64,000 nucleotides of DNA from contig NC_061806.1 of NCBI RefSeq assembly GCF_021462225.1, positions 23,890,144 through 23,954,143 of the forward strand. Reading direction: 5' to 3'. The notes under the pieces are model-generated. The model saw only the letters and a list, made by a program, of their open reading frames with translations, had not been told where the DNA came from and did not search any database. The DNA comes from Girardinichthys multiradiatus (lineage: Eukaryota > Chordata > Actinopteri > Cyprinodontiformes > Goodeidae). The position numbers and the translations under genes are program-made. Shown here piece after piece: positions 32,726 through 43,712 of this stretch (positions are counted from its first letter, which is position 1; each line of letters begins with the position of its first letter).

Positions 32726-34864
32726 ATTCCGCCGAAAAAGAGAAGACGATTTTCCAAAACCTTTCGGCCGTTATCTCACGTAAGTACGACGAAGCGCTCC
32801 CTGGTTGTTGCTCCAAGGAGGACTCATTAAGCGGACGTTAACATGGCGGGCTGCTCTTTCTGCTGTCTTGCTACACATGAGACCTGTTCACTAAAGCTCT
32901 GCGATTTCGGCATGTCTTACGTTTGAATTTAAACATATAAATACCTCTAAAAGCGAGTCAGGTTTAGTGTGTTTTCGTTTAGTGTATTTGTGTTAAGGTT
33001 TGTTCTGGGGTTATTATGAAAAGACATTAAAACAGCCGTCTCCGGTCGAAGAGCAGCCGACAGTCACTAACGTTAGCGGCTAGTCTGCCGTGACTTCTTA
33101 CCCGGTGTGTTTATGTTCTTTTTTTCACCGACTATATGGCCAAAATAGCCGATAAATGTAACAGTAGTGGGTTTAATGTGGTTTATTTAATCTTCTTTAG
33201 TGACGCATTGAATTAATATTCAATTTGTCAAGTTGTCGCTCAGTGTTTTCACTCACGACGCATGCGCGAGATTTGGTGAGACGCATCAAATGCCTGACAA
33301 ACCGGCCATGTTTTGTGGAAGTAAGATAGCAACTGTGGGTTTTCATTAAAAAAAATAACCAAACTATATAATCAGTTGCAGAGGAAGTGTTAAAGAAAAG
33401 GGATAAAATAAAACTACAAAATTATGTAATATTTCCCATATTTCTTTTCTGTTCTCAAAAAATTGTGGATTACTTTTGGTCCTTTTTTGATCATGTAAGT
33501 TTAAAATTAGGAGTGTTATGTCGTTGTAAATGTTGACATTCTGTGCTAATGTATGTCCTTCAATTCAGATTTAAAACTGTGAGAAATTGTGACACTAAAA
33601 CCACAAAAACAACTTTGACATTTGTTTTTAATATATAATGCATTGTTCAGTAAAACAACTGAGTAGAAACTGCAACACAACTATTACAGAGTTGAATTTC
33701 AACTAAAGCTGTACAGTAAACCGAACTGCAGTCATCATCGCAATATTACAAGGCCAGGGGACTGCTTGGACGCTATGTTTGTTTGGATTATATTTCAATG
33801 TCATGCATTTCCACTGTACATATCAGTAATATATATTTGGATAAATCTTAACTGCTTTAAATGTCTGCACCAATGCATACTTTTAGTGACTAACTATAAG
33901 AGAGCAGTGAGGTGAGTGTAAGCATAAGAAAAGAGTTTCTACAATAGAATTGCAACTACATATTTTTGTGATATCTTGCTGTCCTAGTTTCTTTTTTACT
34001 TTGCCCTGAAATTTCCAACAAACGATTTTTGAAAGATGTTTTGCCTTTTTACTGGTTAGATTAGATGTCCCTAAATTTACTTTTAAGCCCTCTTGTCTAT
34101 CGAATTAGTTACTGTAAAAAGTACTAAGGTAAAAATGGCCACAAAGAACATTCTGCCTTAAAACAAAGATGTGTTCTGCTCACATTCTTTTTCAAATACA
34201 CGGCATTATAGTCATTTAACAGGTTAATTTCATAAGTTTTCAGTTTTTTTTTTTTTTTTGACAGACATCGAGTCTTGGTCAGACTAGAAAAGCATCTGCT
34301 GACATTTTGATAGTGAAAACAAGAGAAACCGTTGAGGGAAAATGTGTTGATGTCATCATATACAGTATTTGGCAATAATAGCACATGTGATGTTTTCCTA
34401 ATATTCTGCAGCTGTAGCTGAAAGAAGGAACTACCAGACCGCCTTCATGTAAATCAGTGTTCTCAGACCAAAACGTCAACATTGTTCCCCGGCTATGTTA
34501 CTAACAGGATTTTTTTTAAAACCCTGATATTCTGGGTGTGTCTCCTTTACACCAATGGGGATTCGCAACCCTAAAATAGCAAATACAACGCTCTTTTTGA
34601 GGGGCACTGCAGCCTGAAGTGTAATCACAAATCAACCGTTTGATGCAAAGATGGCAGCTGCTGATCTGCTGATGGTGCCATACCCGTTGACACCTAGGGT
34701 ATATTGCCCCTTGTATTGTCTCCTGTCTAACATTGCGTCTGTTTCTTTTCCAGGGCTCGCCTGTCTCTGTACAGGTGTATGAGCGCTACCCAGAGGGCCT
34801 AGGGGCGGCCCTTTACAGGGAGCACTTTGACTTCAACGCTGAGCCACCTTGGGATCCTAGCTGA
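32726..34864 (+). CDS. azin1: azin1 upstream conserved coding region (non-AUG uORF, two exons)
   Basis: Block 1, 32726-32779, starts at an ATT codon and encodes (I/M)PPKKRRRFSKTFRPLSH up to a consensus donor (GTAAGT). Block 2, 34754-34864, follows TTTTCCAG and encodes GSPVSVQVYERYPEGLGAAL, YREHFDFNAE and PPWDPS before TGA. Both are phase 0, giving 54 codons without an AUG. AZIN1 mRNAs are known to carry such an upstream conserved coding region, started at AUU and ending in a conserved tail. High polyamine stalls elongation at the PPW motif, queues ribosomes, raises initiation at the AUU and so represses antizyme inhibitor. The C-terminal tail here is clearly that element. The exact AUU is inferred from it being the in-frame AUU nearest the conserved part. 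Confidence 0.85.
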
Positions 34865-35124
34865 TAGTGGGACAGGTCCATCTCCTGACTTGTCCATGTT
34901 AGTGTTTCTTTTATTTACATGAAAAACAAGTCTTACACAACGTTAGGCTTTGAATAAAATGCAAAGTAAACAATTAGAGGTGTTAACTGTAGTTGGTTCA
35001 ATTTTTTTATTTCTTTATTTTTCTTTACAGTTTGTTGCATACCGGCAGGACCCCATTGGCTCAGTCGTGACCCCCTGGCTCGTTTATTTCTTTATGATTG
35101 TCTGCTTAGTGGAATACAGTTAAG

Positions 35125-38100
35125 ATGAAAGGATTCCCCGACAAACCAAGCTACATTATCGAACTCCTGGAGGGAGGAGTTACTCTGGAAGACGTTATTG
35201 ATGGACACATCTGCGAACAAGATCAGGTCAGTCTTGTTAACTCAAACTGCACAAAATGATTAGAATAGGTTTAAATTCTGTGAAATGGGAACTTCTGTCT
35301 GAACCGCTTTTAATTACACCTGTTGTTGTTTTTACAGGTGGAGAAAAGTGCATTTGTGGTGGGTGACCTTGGTGCCCTGATGCGCCAGCATACATGCTGG
35401 CAGGGCCTGGTGCCCCAGCTGCAGCCTTACTACCCAGTCAAGTGCAACAGCAGCCCTGTAGTCATTGAGGTGCTGGCCTCCTTGGGCCTGGGCTTTGTTT
35501 GTTCCAACAAGGTGAGGATATCTTTATTTAATCAACACAGGGATTTATCCTCTTATGAAAGCATTTCATGTTTTGGGGCAGTTGCATCACAAGCACTCAA
35601 TTAATTACTTGTCATCTGATAAGTGTTTTCCATTAAACTTACGTAATGCTCTAGCATTTTGTTTTTAACATTTTCATGGGGATTTTATTCTGGAATCCAT
35701 GAATTTCTCCTAACTTGTGCATCTTCTTCCCTCCAGGCTGAGGTGAGCCTGGTTCTGGAGCATGGTGTGCCACCAGAAAACATCATTCTGTCGAGCGCTT
35801 TCAAGCAGCTGGCACACATCAAATATGCTGCCAAGAACCGCATACAGCACCTTGTGTGTGAAAACGAGGCCGAGTTGTCCAAGATTGCTCGTCTGCACCC
35901 TGATGCAAAGTAAATGAGAACACTAGTCATCAGCAGTTGATAATCATTGTTTTAATGAGGAATTACATTTTTTGAGCTGGCATTGCACTTCAAAGCATAA
36001 ACTTCAAGTTGCACGTGGCTTACATGGAATATATTTTTATTTCTTCAGGCTGCTGCTGCAGTTAACTACCGAAGCGCACGCAGCAGAGACCAGCATGTCC
36101 TTTGGCTTCTCACTGAAGAGCTGCAGACATCTGCTTGAGATGGCCAAGGAGCTGGGGGTCCAAGTGGTAGGAGCAGCCTTCCACATCCCAAGCTCCTGCC
36201 AGGACCTCCAGCAGGCCTACACCCACGCGCTGTCGGACGCTCGCTGTGTTTTTGACATGGGGGTAAGTTCCAACTCTGAAAATGTTTCATTCTTAAATAA
36301 CATTGTTACACATTCTTAACATGTTTTTTTTTTATTTATTTTTTTATATATATATATAATTTCTTGGAGTTTCTTTTTCCTAACTGGGAACAAATAACTG
36401 GTTTTCTTTTCAGCTGGCTTTGGGCTTTAACATGAACATCCTGGATATCGGTGGTGGATTTACTGGCTCAGAGTTCCAACTCAAACAGGTCAGCAGTTGA
36501 TAGTCATGATGTGACTTGTCATTTTAGTTGAAATTTTAAAAATATTTGTTAATCCAAATTTGATTTTGCAATGAATTTCACTTTGAAATAAAAGTGTTAT
36601 GATGACTCAAAAGTGTATTTTAGTGGAGCCTAAAATACACATAAATGAAGGTTATATTTTAGTTGCCACTTTCTAGCAGCACTTCATTATTTTAGAGTTC
36701 TTTTTTTTTTAAATTCAGCTTGAATACATTTTTTTTTTTTTTTTTGCAGGTTGAGTCTGCTGTCCGGCCTCTCCTTGATGCTTACTTCCCCCAACGATCA
36801 GGTGTGCAGGTTCTGGCCCAGCCTGGCTGCTTCTATGTGGCCTCTGCTTTTACCCTGGCTGTCTGTGTAATAGGCAAGGAGGTGGTGACCCACTGCTGGG
36901 AGACTTTGTCTCAAGGTGAGATTTGCTCTTTATTTGTGCCTAATCGGAGCAGAATTTACTACGGTGAACGTCAGCTCTTGAGTTTGCACTTCCGAAATAC
37001 CATTTAGTATTTTGAATATAATTTTTAAAATTATTAACACAGCCGAGAAGAATGAAGACACAGAGTTCCTGTACTACATGAACGAGGGCGTTTATGGCTC
37101 TTTCAGCCACAAACTCCTAGGAAGCAGCATCACCATCCCATTAGCGCATAAGGTTAGTAAGGCCTCCACCCGGGAGAACAAACAAAGTAATTGCTTGATT
37201 ACTTGGTTTTCCAATAAGGGAACTAACTGGTCTGTTTTTAATACTTCATTCAGAGGTTGAACATGCCTAGATGGTAATAAACATTGATGTAGAAAGACAT
37301 TCGAGTCAAAGGGCAGACTGACACTTTCATGTATCTGAAAGTGGGCTGCAAAACTTTTCACGGACCAGAGACTCGTTCCTGCATGCAGATTGTGTCTTGC
37401 ATGCATGAGTGTTACATTTTTGTTTGTACATGTTTGACCAGAGGTAAGCTTTGTACTGCTAGGTTTGTATATTAGTGTTAGGCATTGACCAGTGTCAGTT
37501 TTAGGGGCGGCACAGAAAACTCTAAACTGTTTGAAAACATTAAGCCTTCATACCGGTTATAATCCAACACAGACTTGGTATGATAATCAGCCCATACTTG
37601 ACTCGCCTCTTCACCATAAGCCCACTTTGAATTGGTGCCTTTTTAAATCTTTGTAATGGTTCCCTGTTTGCCTCTGTGTTTACTTTAGAACTAAGATGAC
37701 TTAAACACCACAGAATAAAACTTGTGGTGGAAGTTGACTAATAACTGTTGAAGAGTACAATCACATGTGACTCATAATGTGATGTTTGGTGCTTTGTCAT
37801 CATTTGACGTGAGCTAATTAGATAGGAATAAAGAGATTTTATTTTTTTGTATTTGCTGTTTCATCCGATGACATCTTTATTTAAATTTCTTCCTAAATTC
37901 TGTGTTTTCCTTTCTGCAGCATGCATTATGTGCAGGCGAAGCCGTGTATCCCAGCAGTCTGTGGGGCCCATCACTGGACCAGCTGGACCAGGTGGTGGAG
38001 CGCTGCCTTCTGCCAGAGCTCATCGTGGGAGACTGGCTCCTCTTCTCCAACATGGGGACATGTGGTCTGGAGGAGTTCAGCTGTGCCTCCATTTCCAGCC

Positions 38101-38303
38101 AGCTGCCTGTCTACTACACCGTCTTCACCTCTGACTGGTGAGTGTGGAGTCTAGTGGCAGATGAAAGGTGTTCCCACTCATAAAGACTTTAAGAAAATAA
38201 TTTAAGTTTCATACTTATTCTTCCTAGGTACGAAATGCAGGAGGCGGGTGTGGCTCTGGATAGTGCCATGAAGAACTTCTCCATGCTCCAGTACAGCGCG
38301 TAA
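35125..38303 (+). CDS. azin1: Antizyme inhibitor 1
   Basis: A catalytically dead ornithine decarboxylase homologue. It binds antizyme and frees ODC, raising polyamine synthesis and uptake. Coding exons: 35125-35226, 35338-35511, 35737-35909, 36049-36262, 36414-36488, 36750-36915, 37043-37152, 37920-38137, 38228-38303. The first begins inside an exon with acceptor at 35030. Phases agree and give 435 residues (human 448). MKGF start, PLP-fold region YYPVKCNSS with Lys69, antizyme-binding segment [12 protein letters not shown] near 115-126, and DIGGGF at 232-237 are present. ODC catalytic features are lost: the glycine loop reads FHIPSSC, EPGR is QPGC (270-273) and the active-site Cys is Leu357. 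These losses mark AZIN rather than ODC. AATAAA at 39342-39347 is a possible poly(A) signal, giving about 1 kb of 3-prime UTR. Confidence 0.97.
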
Positions 38304-39365
38304 CTACGCTCGGCCCCTGTCTCGTTTCGTATTGCACAGATGTTCCTTCCTCTGCTTTCACCATGTGAGAAGAGAGGTTGGCGTGGTATTTCGGACTGAG
38401 ACTAATTGTGCTCAACATTCCAGCCACCTTGAGAAAAAAAAAGCTGTGTCTTATCAGAGTATTTCCTTCCAGAGTTTGACTTTTTGGGGGGGTTTATTTG
38501 CTTCTTGAAATGGGAAACAGTTAGTTGTGTGATACCTCGATTTAATCCTCAATTTGCCTGGTTGATAATCAAAAGTCCTGCTCCTTTCTCAAGGACTGAA
38601 TCTGTCGGCTAAAAGAGCGTTAGTCTAAGCTCGAATGTTATTATGCAACAAAATGGATGACTCATTGGAGATGGGAGCCCAAACATGTTTGGGAAGGTTT
38701 ATTTTTGAATTAAAATCAGTTTACAAATTGTATAATTTAATCAGTTAAATCAAATTGTCTCTTGATAATCTGACAGTCTTGTAAACTCCAGCACATTTTG
38801 ACTGTACATGATTTTTTTGTTTTGTTCTTGTTCTCTTTAGATTCATTACTTTGTCAGACGCCTTTGTATAAAAACGATAATGATCTACCCTTACGCTCGA
38901 CTACACCTCAACTTGGTGTTTTTATTTATTGGAATCAAATATTACAGTGACATATTTCAAACTCCATCTTTAAATGTATGTTGTCCAGGTAATATGCTGT
39001 GGCCCGTCTATCAGTGTTTTCCTGATAACATATTTACATGGTGTTTATTTATTAGCTTTTTTAAACGCTACAGGATTAGATGTGCTGTGACCTCGGGTTT
39101 CTCTTCGTTCAAAGGGAGTGGCAGAATTGTCCTTGTTGCACTTCCCTTTGCTAATGCAGAGAAACCACATAGTAACACACTCCTCGTCTCCAACAGAGAA
39201 GGAGGTCAATCTGATTAAAAACGCACAAATTTATTTGGACTAAAAGAACTCGAAGCAACGAGCTTTCAGATCTACACATTGGTGTCGCTCTTGGTCCCTT
39301 AAGAAGGCTCTCCAACGCTAGCTGTCTTAGTGAAGTATGATAATAAAATCTGATACCAAAAGTAA
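38304..39365 (+). other. azin1 3-prime UTR (probable)
   Basis: Sequence after the TAA at 38301-38303 up to the AATAAA at 39342-39347. No competing gene seen. A T-rich stretch near 38812-38840 could also hold an earlier end. Confidence 0.5.
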
Positions 39366-39739
39366 ATAAATGTCTATCTTTAAAATGAAAGGCATTTATA
39401 GTTGAACACAGGCATCTCTGATAAATATGATACGTTAGATCTTTTATTGTGCCTCATGAAAAACACGAGGGGCACACCACAGTCTCTTGTACAGTTTCAC
39501 GTTTGATAACTTAATAGGTAATGTGACTCAGCAGCTGTTTATAAGAATCCTGCCCTTGTGTTTTACAAGTGACTAATGTATTAATTGTCTGAGGCACTAA
39601 TGGACCATAGCCTGTTTTGACTGTAAATTGTGCTTGTTAAAGTAATGAAAGTGATTAATTTAATACATTTCTGACTACAAAATCTACTTGTGTGTGTGTT
39701 TTTCTTTAAAGGGGGGTGGGCGTGGCTGTTTGATGTACG

Positions 39740-41190
39740 TACAATGCTGGAGAAAAGTATTTGCCCCTTACAGATGCCTTCTATTTTTGTTTTAATCTAA
39801 ATTATTTAGATCATCAAACAAATCTTAATCCAAGGTATTTTCTTTTTTTTTTTTTTTTTTAGGCAGGTTTTTATCTTCACTAGCTATCGAGGCCAAATTA
39901 CCACAAAACCTTCGAAAAATTCGAACTTTTTACAACTTAGTCATTATCCACAAATAGAGAAAATAAGAAGAGTGGTGAATCTTCCCAGAAGTGGTTGACT
40001 AACCACATTAGTCCAAAGCGTACACTGCCAACTCATCCAGAATTTAAGAGAAGAACCGAAAACATCTAAAGCCCTGCAGCCCTCATTTGCCTCAGTTAAG
40101 GTCAGTGTTCATAACAAAACAGTTCCCAGGCAAAAATCTTTGCTGATCAAAAATAACACACAGGCCTGCTTCACATTTCCCAAAAAATATATCGATGATC
40201 CACAAGACTTTATGGAAAATATTCTGTGGCCTGGTTAGGGAAAAGTGGAACTTCTTGGTTGGAGTGATATATTTTGTCTGGCAGCCTTCACTTCAAAGAC
40301 TGGCATGGTGGTGGTAGTGTGATGCTCTGGGCTGCTCCAGAACCTGGAAAAACTTGCTGTAGTTGTGAAGGAAATAATCCGTTTATGACCTAAGCACAGG
40401 CACGCAGGACCATGCTCTGATGCACACCAGCAAGTCTTTTTCTGAATTTCTGAAACTTAATTGAGATGCTGTGGCGTTATGGAGCTAAATTAGGGCCAAA
40501 TACTCTGTTAATGTGAACAAAAAATGTAATTGGAAAAACTAAAACTTGAATTTGACAACTTAAGTTTTTGTCTAAAACTCAAAGAATACAACCTTGCACT
40601 CAAACTAAAAATAAGTGTTTTTTCAGTTTAAATAAAATCGATTTAATTATAGAAGTATTTAGTAGAAATTATTTCTTCACTTTTTCATATTTTGATATTT
40701 GAGGAATATATTTTTACAGCATCAAATCTTTTTCTTTACTTTCACTTCAGTTTTTTTTAGTATTAGACTTGAGGTAAAAAAAAAGGGAAGAGGACTCCTC
40801 AGTAATGTTGCCTTCAGGAAACGTTGGTACTGTGAGAATTGTAGTTCAATGCTTTATGTGGCCATATGCATGGGATTGGCAGTAACCAAACTAATGCCAG
40901 TGCCTAGGTTCATTTTAAAAAGCTATAATGGACAATATGTGGCACTATCCAAGCAATAGACTGTGCCAGTGTGCATTTCAGCAGTGGCACCCCATATTGG
41001 CGTGACTCTTAAAAAGATTGTTCAAACACCTTCTGCTGCTGAATTAAAGCATTTCCATGAAGAAGAGTAGGCCATAATTCCTCCACAGAGATGTAAAACA
41101 TTCATTGCCAGCTATCACAAATACTTCAAGGCAGTTGCTGCCAAGGGTAGCACTACCACTTATTAGGTTTAGTTGGAAAAAAAAGCTTGT
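39740..41190 (+). mobile_element. Tc1/mariner-type remnant (family B)
   Basis: Starts with AATGCTGGAGAAAAGTATTT near 39749. It contains GCATGGTGGTGGTAGTGTGA near 40302, CTGATGCACACCAGCAAGTC near 40418, TTAATTGAGATGCTGTGGCG near 40458 and AACATTCATTGCCAGCTATC near 41097. The middle is interrupted and no frame is open. Same family as 7540-8240. Confidence 0.75.
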
Positions 41191-41559
41191 GACCATGTGT
41201 GGATTAGGACTGCACAATATTAGAAAACAGCTAAATTTAGTACACTCAGAAACTTTGCTGTTTCTGATCTGTCATTTTTTAAATGTAACAGACTGAATAT
41301 CTTACAGTCATGCAAAGTGTTCACTCCTGACACCCGGCTTATAATAGCCAGCAAATATAAGCTTATAATTAGAGTGGCTTAGATTATCCTGAGCAATTTC
41401 TGTAGCTATGACAACCTTTCTTCACTTTGCTACTTTCTCCTACTACTCTTCAATTATGCATTATCTACAATTAATCCTAACCATCAACCATGTTCTCTCT
41501 CAACGCTATGTCTTAATAAAAGTTACATCTGGCCTATCATTTCTTTTAAGCTGTGACAC

Positions 41560-42060
41560 TTATGTTTGTCTTCTGTAGATGATGCAGTTGACCCTGTTTT
41601 TCTGTGACTGATACTGTATCTCTCCTGGACAAAGCAACTTAAGGAGCAATTGCTGCAACTAACTATATGTGTTATATATCTGTTTTTTTATTTCATAGGT
41701 TTAACTACTGCCTCAGAACGTAAATGTTTTGCTATGTTTCTGTCCTAGATGAAGCCTTTAAAAGGCTACTGCTGCCATTAACCTTTTACTTTTTCTTTAA
41801 TATTGAAAGTACTCCTGAACTCCTGCTTCTGTGTTTTCGTGAGTCTATCTTCTCAAACCCCCAGTCTGTTGTGGCAAATAACCGCTCACACTTAGCCAGG
41901 TTCTGCTGGAGCTTTCGTGTTAAAAAATGAATTTTCCTTTCCACTGTCACCACATGTATGCTCAGTATTAGAAATTGCTGCATAGTTAACGCCTCGATGC
42001 AATCAGCTATGTCCACATAAATAGAAAATAATTTTTTTACCAAATTGCATATTGAACTGA
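41560..42060 (-). repeat. Fish interspersed repeat, reverse copy
   Basis: AACCCCCAGTCTGTTGTGGC at 41857 and CCAGGTTCTGCTGGAGC at about 41898 are the inverse of the repeat at 47600-48100 (CAGCAGAACCAGGCTCAGTG). Repeat class unknown. Confidence 0.6.
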
Positions 42061-42215
42061 ACCTGATTGCAATGTATTACAACTCGTTTTAAATTTAAAT
42101 GCATGCAATTTAAACCTATCTACATAATTGGATTGACTTGTTAATATATATCGGTGTATACACTGATCTGTTTGTCTTGTACACTGGCAAGAGACAACAA
42201 TTCCTGTGAATTGCC

Positions 42216-42216
42216 G

Positions 42217-42245
<29 letters not shown>
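42216..42245. repeat. (TA)n microsatellite
   Basis: A short TA tract ending at the TA target site of the intact Tc1 element. Confidence 0.9.
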
Positions 42246-42250
<5 letters not shown>

Positions 42251-42408
42251 CAGACCAAAAGTTTGGACACACCTTCTCACTCAAAGAGTTGTCTTTATTT
42301 TCATGACTATGAATATTGTAGCTTCACACTGAAGCCATCAAAACTATGAATTAACTCATGTGGAATTATATACTGAACAAAAAAGTGTGAAACAACTGAA
42401 AATATGTC

Positions 42409-43461
42409 TTATATTCTAGGTTCTTCAAAGTAGCCACCTTTTGCTTTGATTACTGCTCTGCACACTCTTGGCATTCTGTTGATGAGCTTCAAGAGGTAGT
42501 CACCTGAAATGGTTTTCCAACAGTCTTGAAGGAGTTCCCAGAGATGCTTAGCACTTGTTGGCCCTTTTGCCTTCACTCTGCGGTCCAGCTCACCCCAAAC
42601 CATCTCGATTGGGTTCAGGTCCGGTGACTGTGGAGGCCAGGTCATCTGGCGCAGCACCCCATCACTCTCCTTCTTAGTCAAATAGCCCTTACACAGCCTG
42701 GAGGTGTGTTTGAGGTCATTGTCCTGTTGAAAAATAAATGATGGTCCAACTAAACACAAACCGGATGGAATAGCATGTCGCTGCAAGATGCTGTGGTAGC
42801 CATGCTGGTTCAGTATGCCTTCAATTTTGAATAAATCCCCAACAGCGTCACCAGCAAAGCACCCCCACATCATCACACCTCCTCCTCCATGCTTCACGGT
42901 GGGAACCAGGCATGCAGAGTCCATTCGTTCACCTCTTCTGCGCCGCAGAAAGACACGGTGGTTGGAACCAAAGATCTCAAACTTGGACTCATCAGACCAA
43001 AGCACAGATTTCCACTGGTCTAATGCCCATTCCTTGTGTTCTTTAGCCCAAACAAGTCTCTTCTGCTTGTTGCCTGTCCTCAGCAGTGGTTTCCTAGCAG
43101 CTATTTTACCATGAAGGCCTGATTCACACAGTCTCCTCTTAACAGTTGTTCTAGAGATGTGTCTGCTGCTAGAACTCTGTGTGGCATTGACCTGTTCTCT
43201 AATCTGAGCTGCTGTTAACCTGCGATTTCTGAGGCTGTTGACTCGGATGAACTTATCGTCCGCAGCAGAGGTGACTCTTGGTCTTCCTTTCCTGGGGCGG
43301 TCCTCATGTGATCCAGTTTCTTTGTAGCGCTTGATGGTTTTTGCGACTGCACTTAGGGACACTTTCAAAGTTTTCCCAATTGTTCGGACTGACTGACCTT
43401 CATTTCTTAAAGTAATGATGGCCACTCGTTTTTCTTTACTTAGCTGCTTTTTTCTTGCCAT
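42409..43461 (-). CDS. Tc1-type transposase, apparently intact
   Basis: 350 residues from MARKKQLSKEKRVAIITLRN, uninterrupted. Two N-terminal helix-turn-helix units (QSVRTIGKTLKVSLSAVAKT and RRLTAAQIREQVNATQSSSS) are joined by a GRPR-type AT-hook (RKGRPR). The catalytic triad is visible as [26 protein letters not shown] and SPDLNPIEMVWGELDRRV (DD34E spacing). It has the usual family length. The last 36 codons lie in the inverted repeat. The transposase performs cut-and-paste transposition into TA. Whether it is active cannot be told from sequence. Confidence 0.95.
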   Translation of the reverse strand: MARKKQLSKEKRVAIITLRNEGQSVRTIGKTLKVSLSAVAKTIKRYKETGSHEDRPRKGRPRVTSAADDKFIRVNSLRNRRLTAAQIREQVNATQSSSSRHISRTTVKRRLCESGLHGKIAARKPLLRTGNKQKRLVWAKEHKEWALDQWKSVLWSDESKFEIFGSNHRVFLRRRRGERMDSACLVPTVKHGGGGVMMWGCFAGDAVGDLFKIEGILNQHGYHSILQRHAIPSGLCLVGPSFIFQQDNDLKHTSRLCKGYLTKKESDGVLRQMTWPPQSPDLNPIEMVWGELDRRVKAKGPTSAKHLWELLQDCWKTISGDYLLKLINRMPRVCRAVIKAKGGYFEEPRI

Positions 43462-43604
43462 AATACAAATTCTAACAGTCTATTCAGTAGGACTATCAGC
43501 TGTGTACTGTATCCACTTCCTGCACAACACAACTGATGGTCCCAACCCCATTTATAAGGCTTGAAATCCCACTTATTAAACTTGACAGGGCACACCTGTG
43601 AAGT

Positions 43605-43712
43605 GAAAACCATTTCAGGTGACTACCTCTTGAAGCTCATCAACAGAATGCCAAGAGTGTGCGGAGCAGTAATCAAAGCAAAAGGTGGCTACTTTGAAGA
43701 ATCTAGAATATA
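43605..43712 (+). repeat. Mirror copy of transposase C-terminal codons in right inverted repeat
   Basis: Within the right arm the plus strand encodes GDYLLKLINRMPRVCGAVIK then AKGGYFEESRI and a stop, differing from the true C-terminus at only two residues (Arg to Gly, Pro to Ser). Confidence 0.9.

Noticed and set aside
32420..32830. 136-codon plus-strand frame over the azin1 promoter
   Set aside because: Its early part lies in promoter sequence. Only codons from 32726 to the splice donor at 32779 belong to the uORF, and the rest is intron.
35125..38303. Ornithine decarboxylase or AZIN2 instead of AZIN1
   Set aside because: Active-site Cys and EPGR are lost, which excludes ODC. The MKGF start, overall sequence and leader uORF point to AZIN1.
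42815..43114. Plus-strand 99-codon frame
   Set aside because: Antisense of the intact Tc1 transposase.
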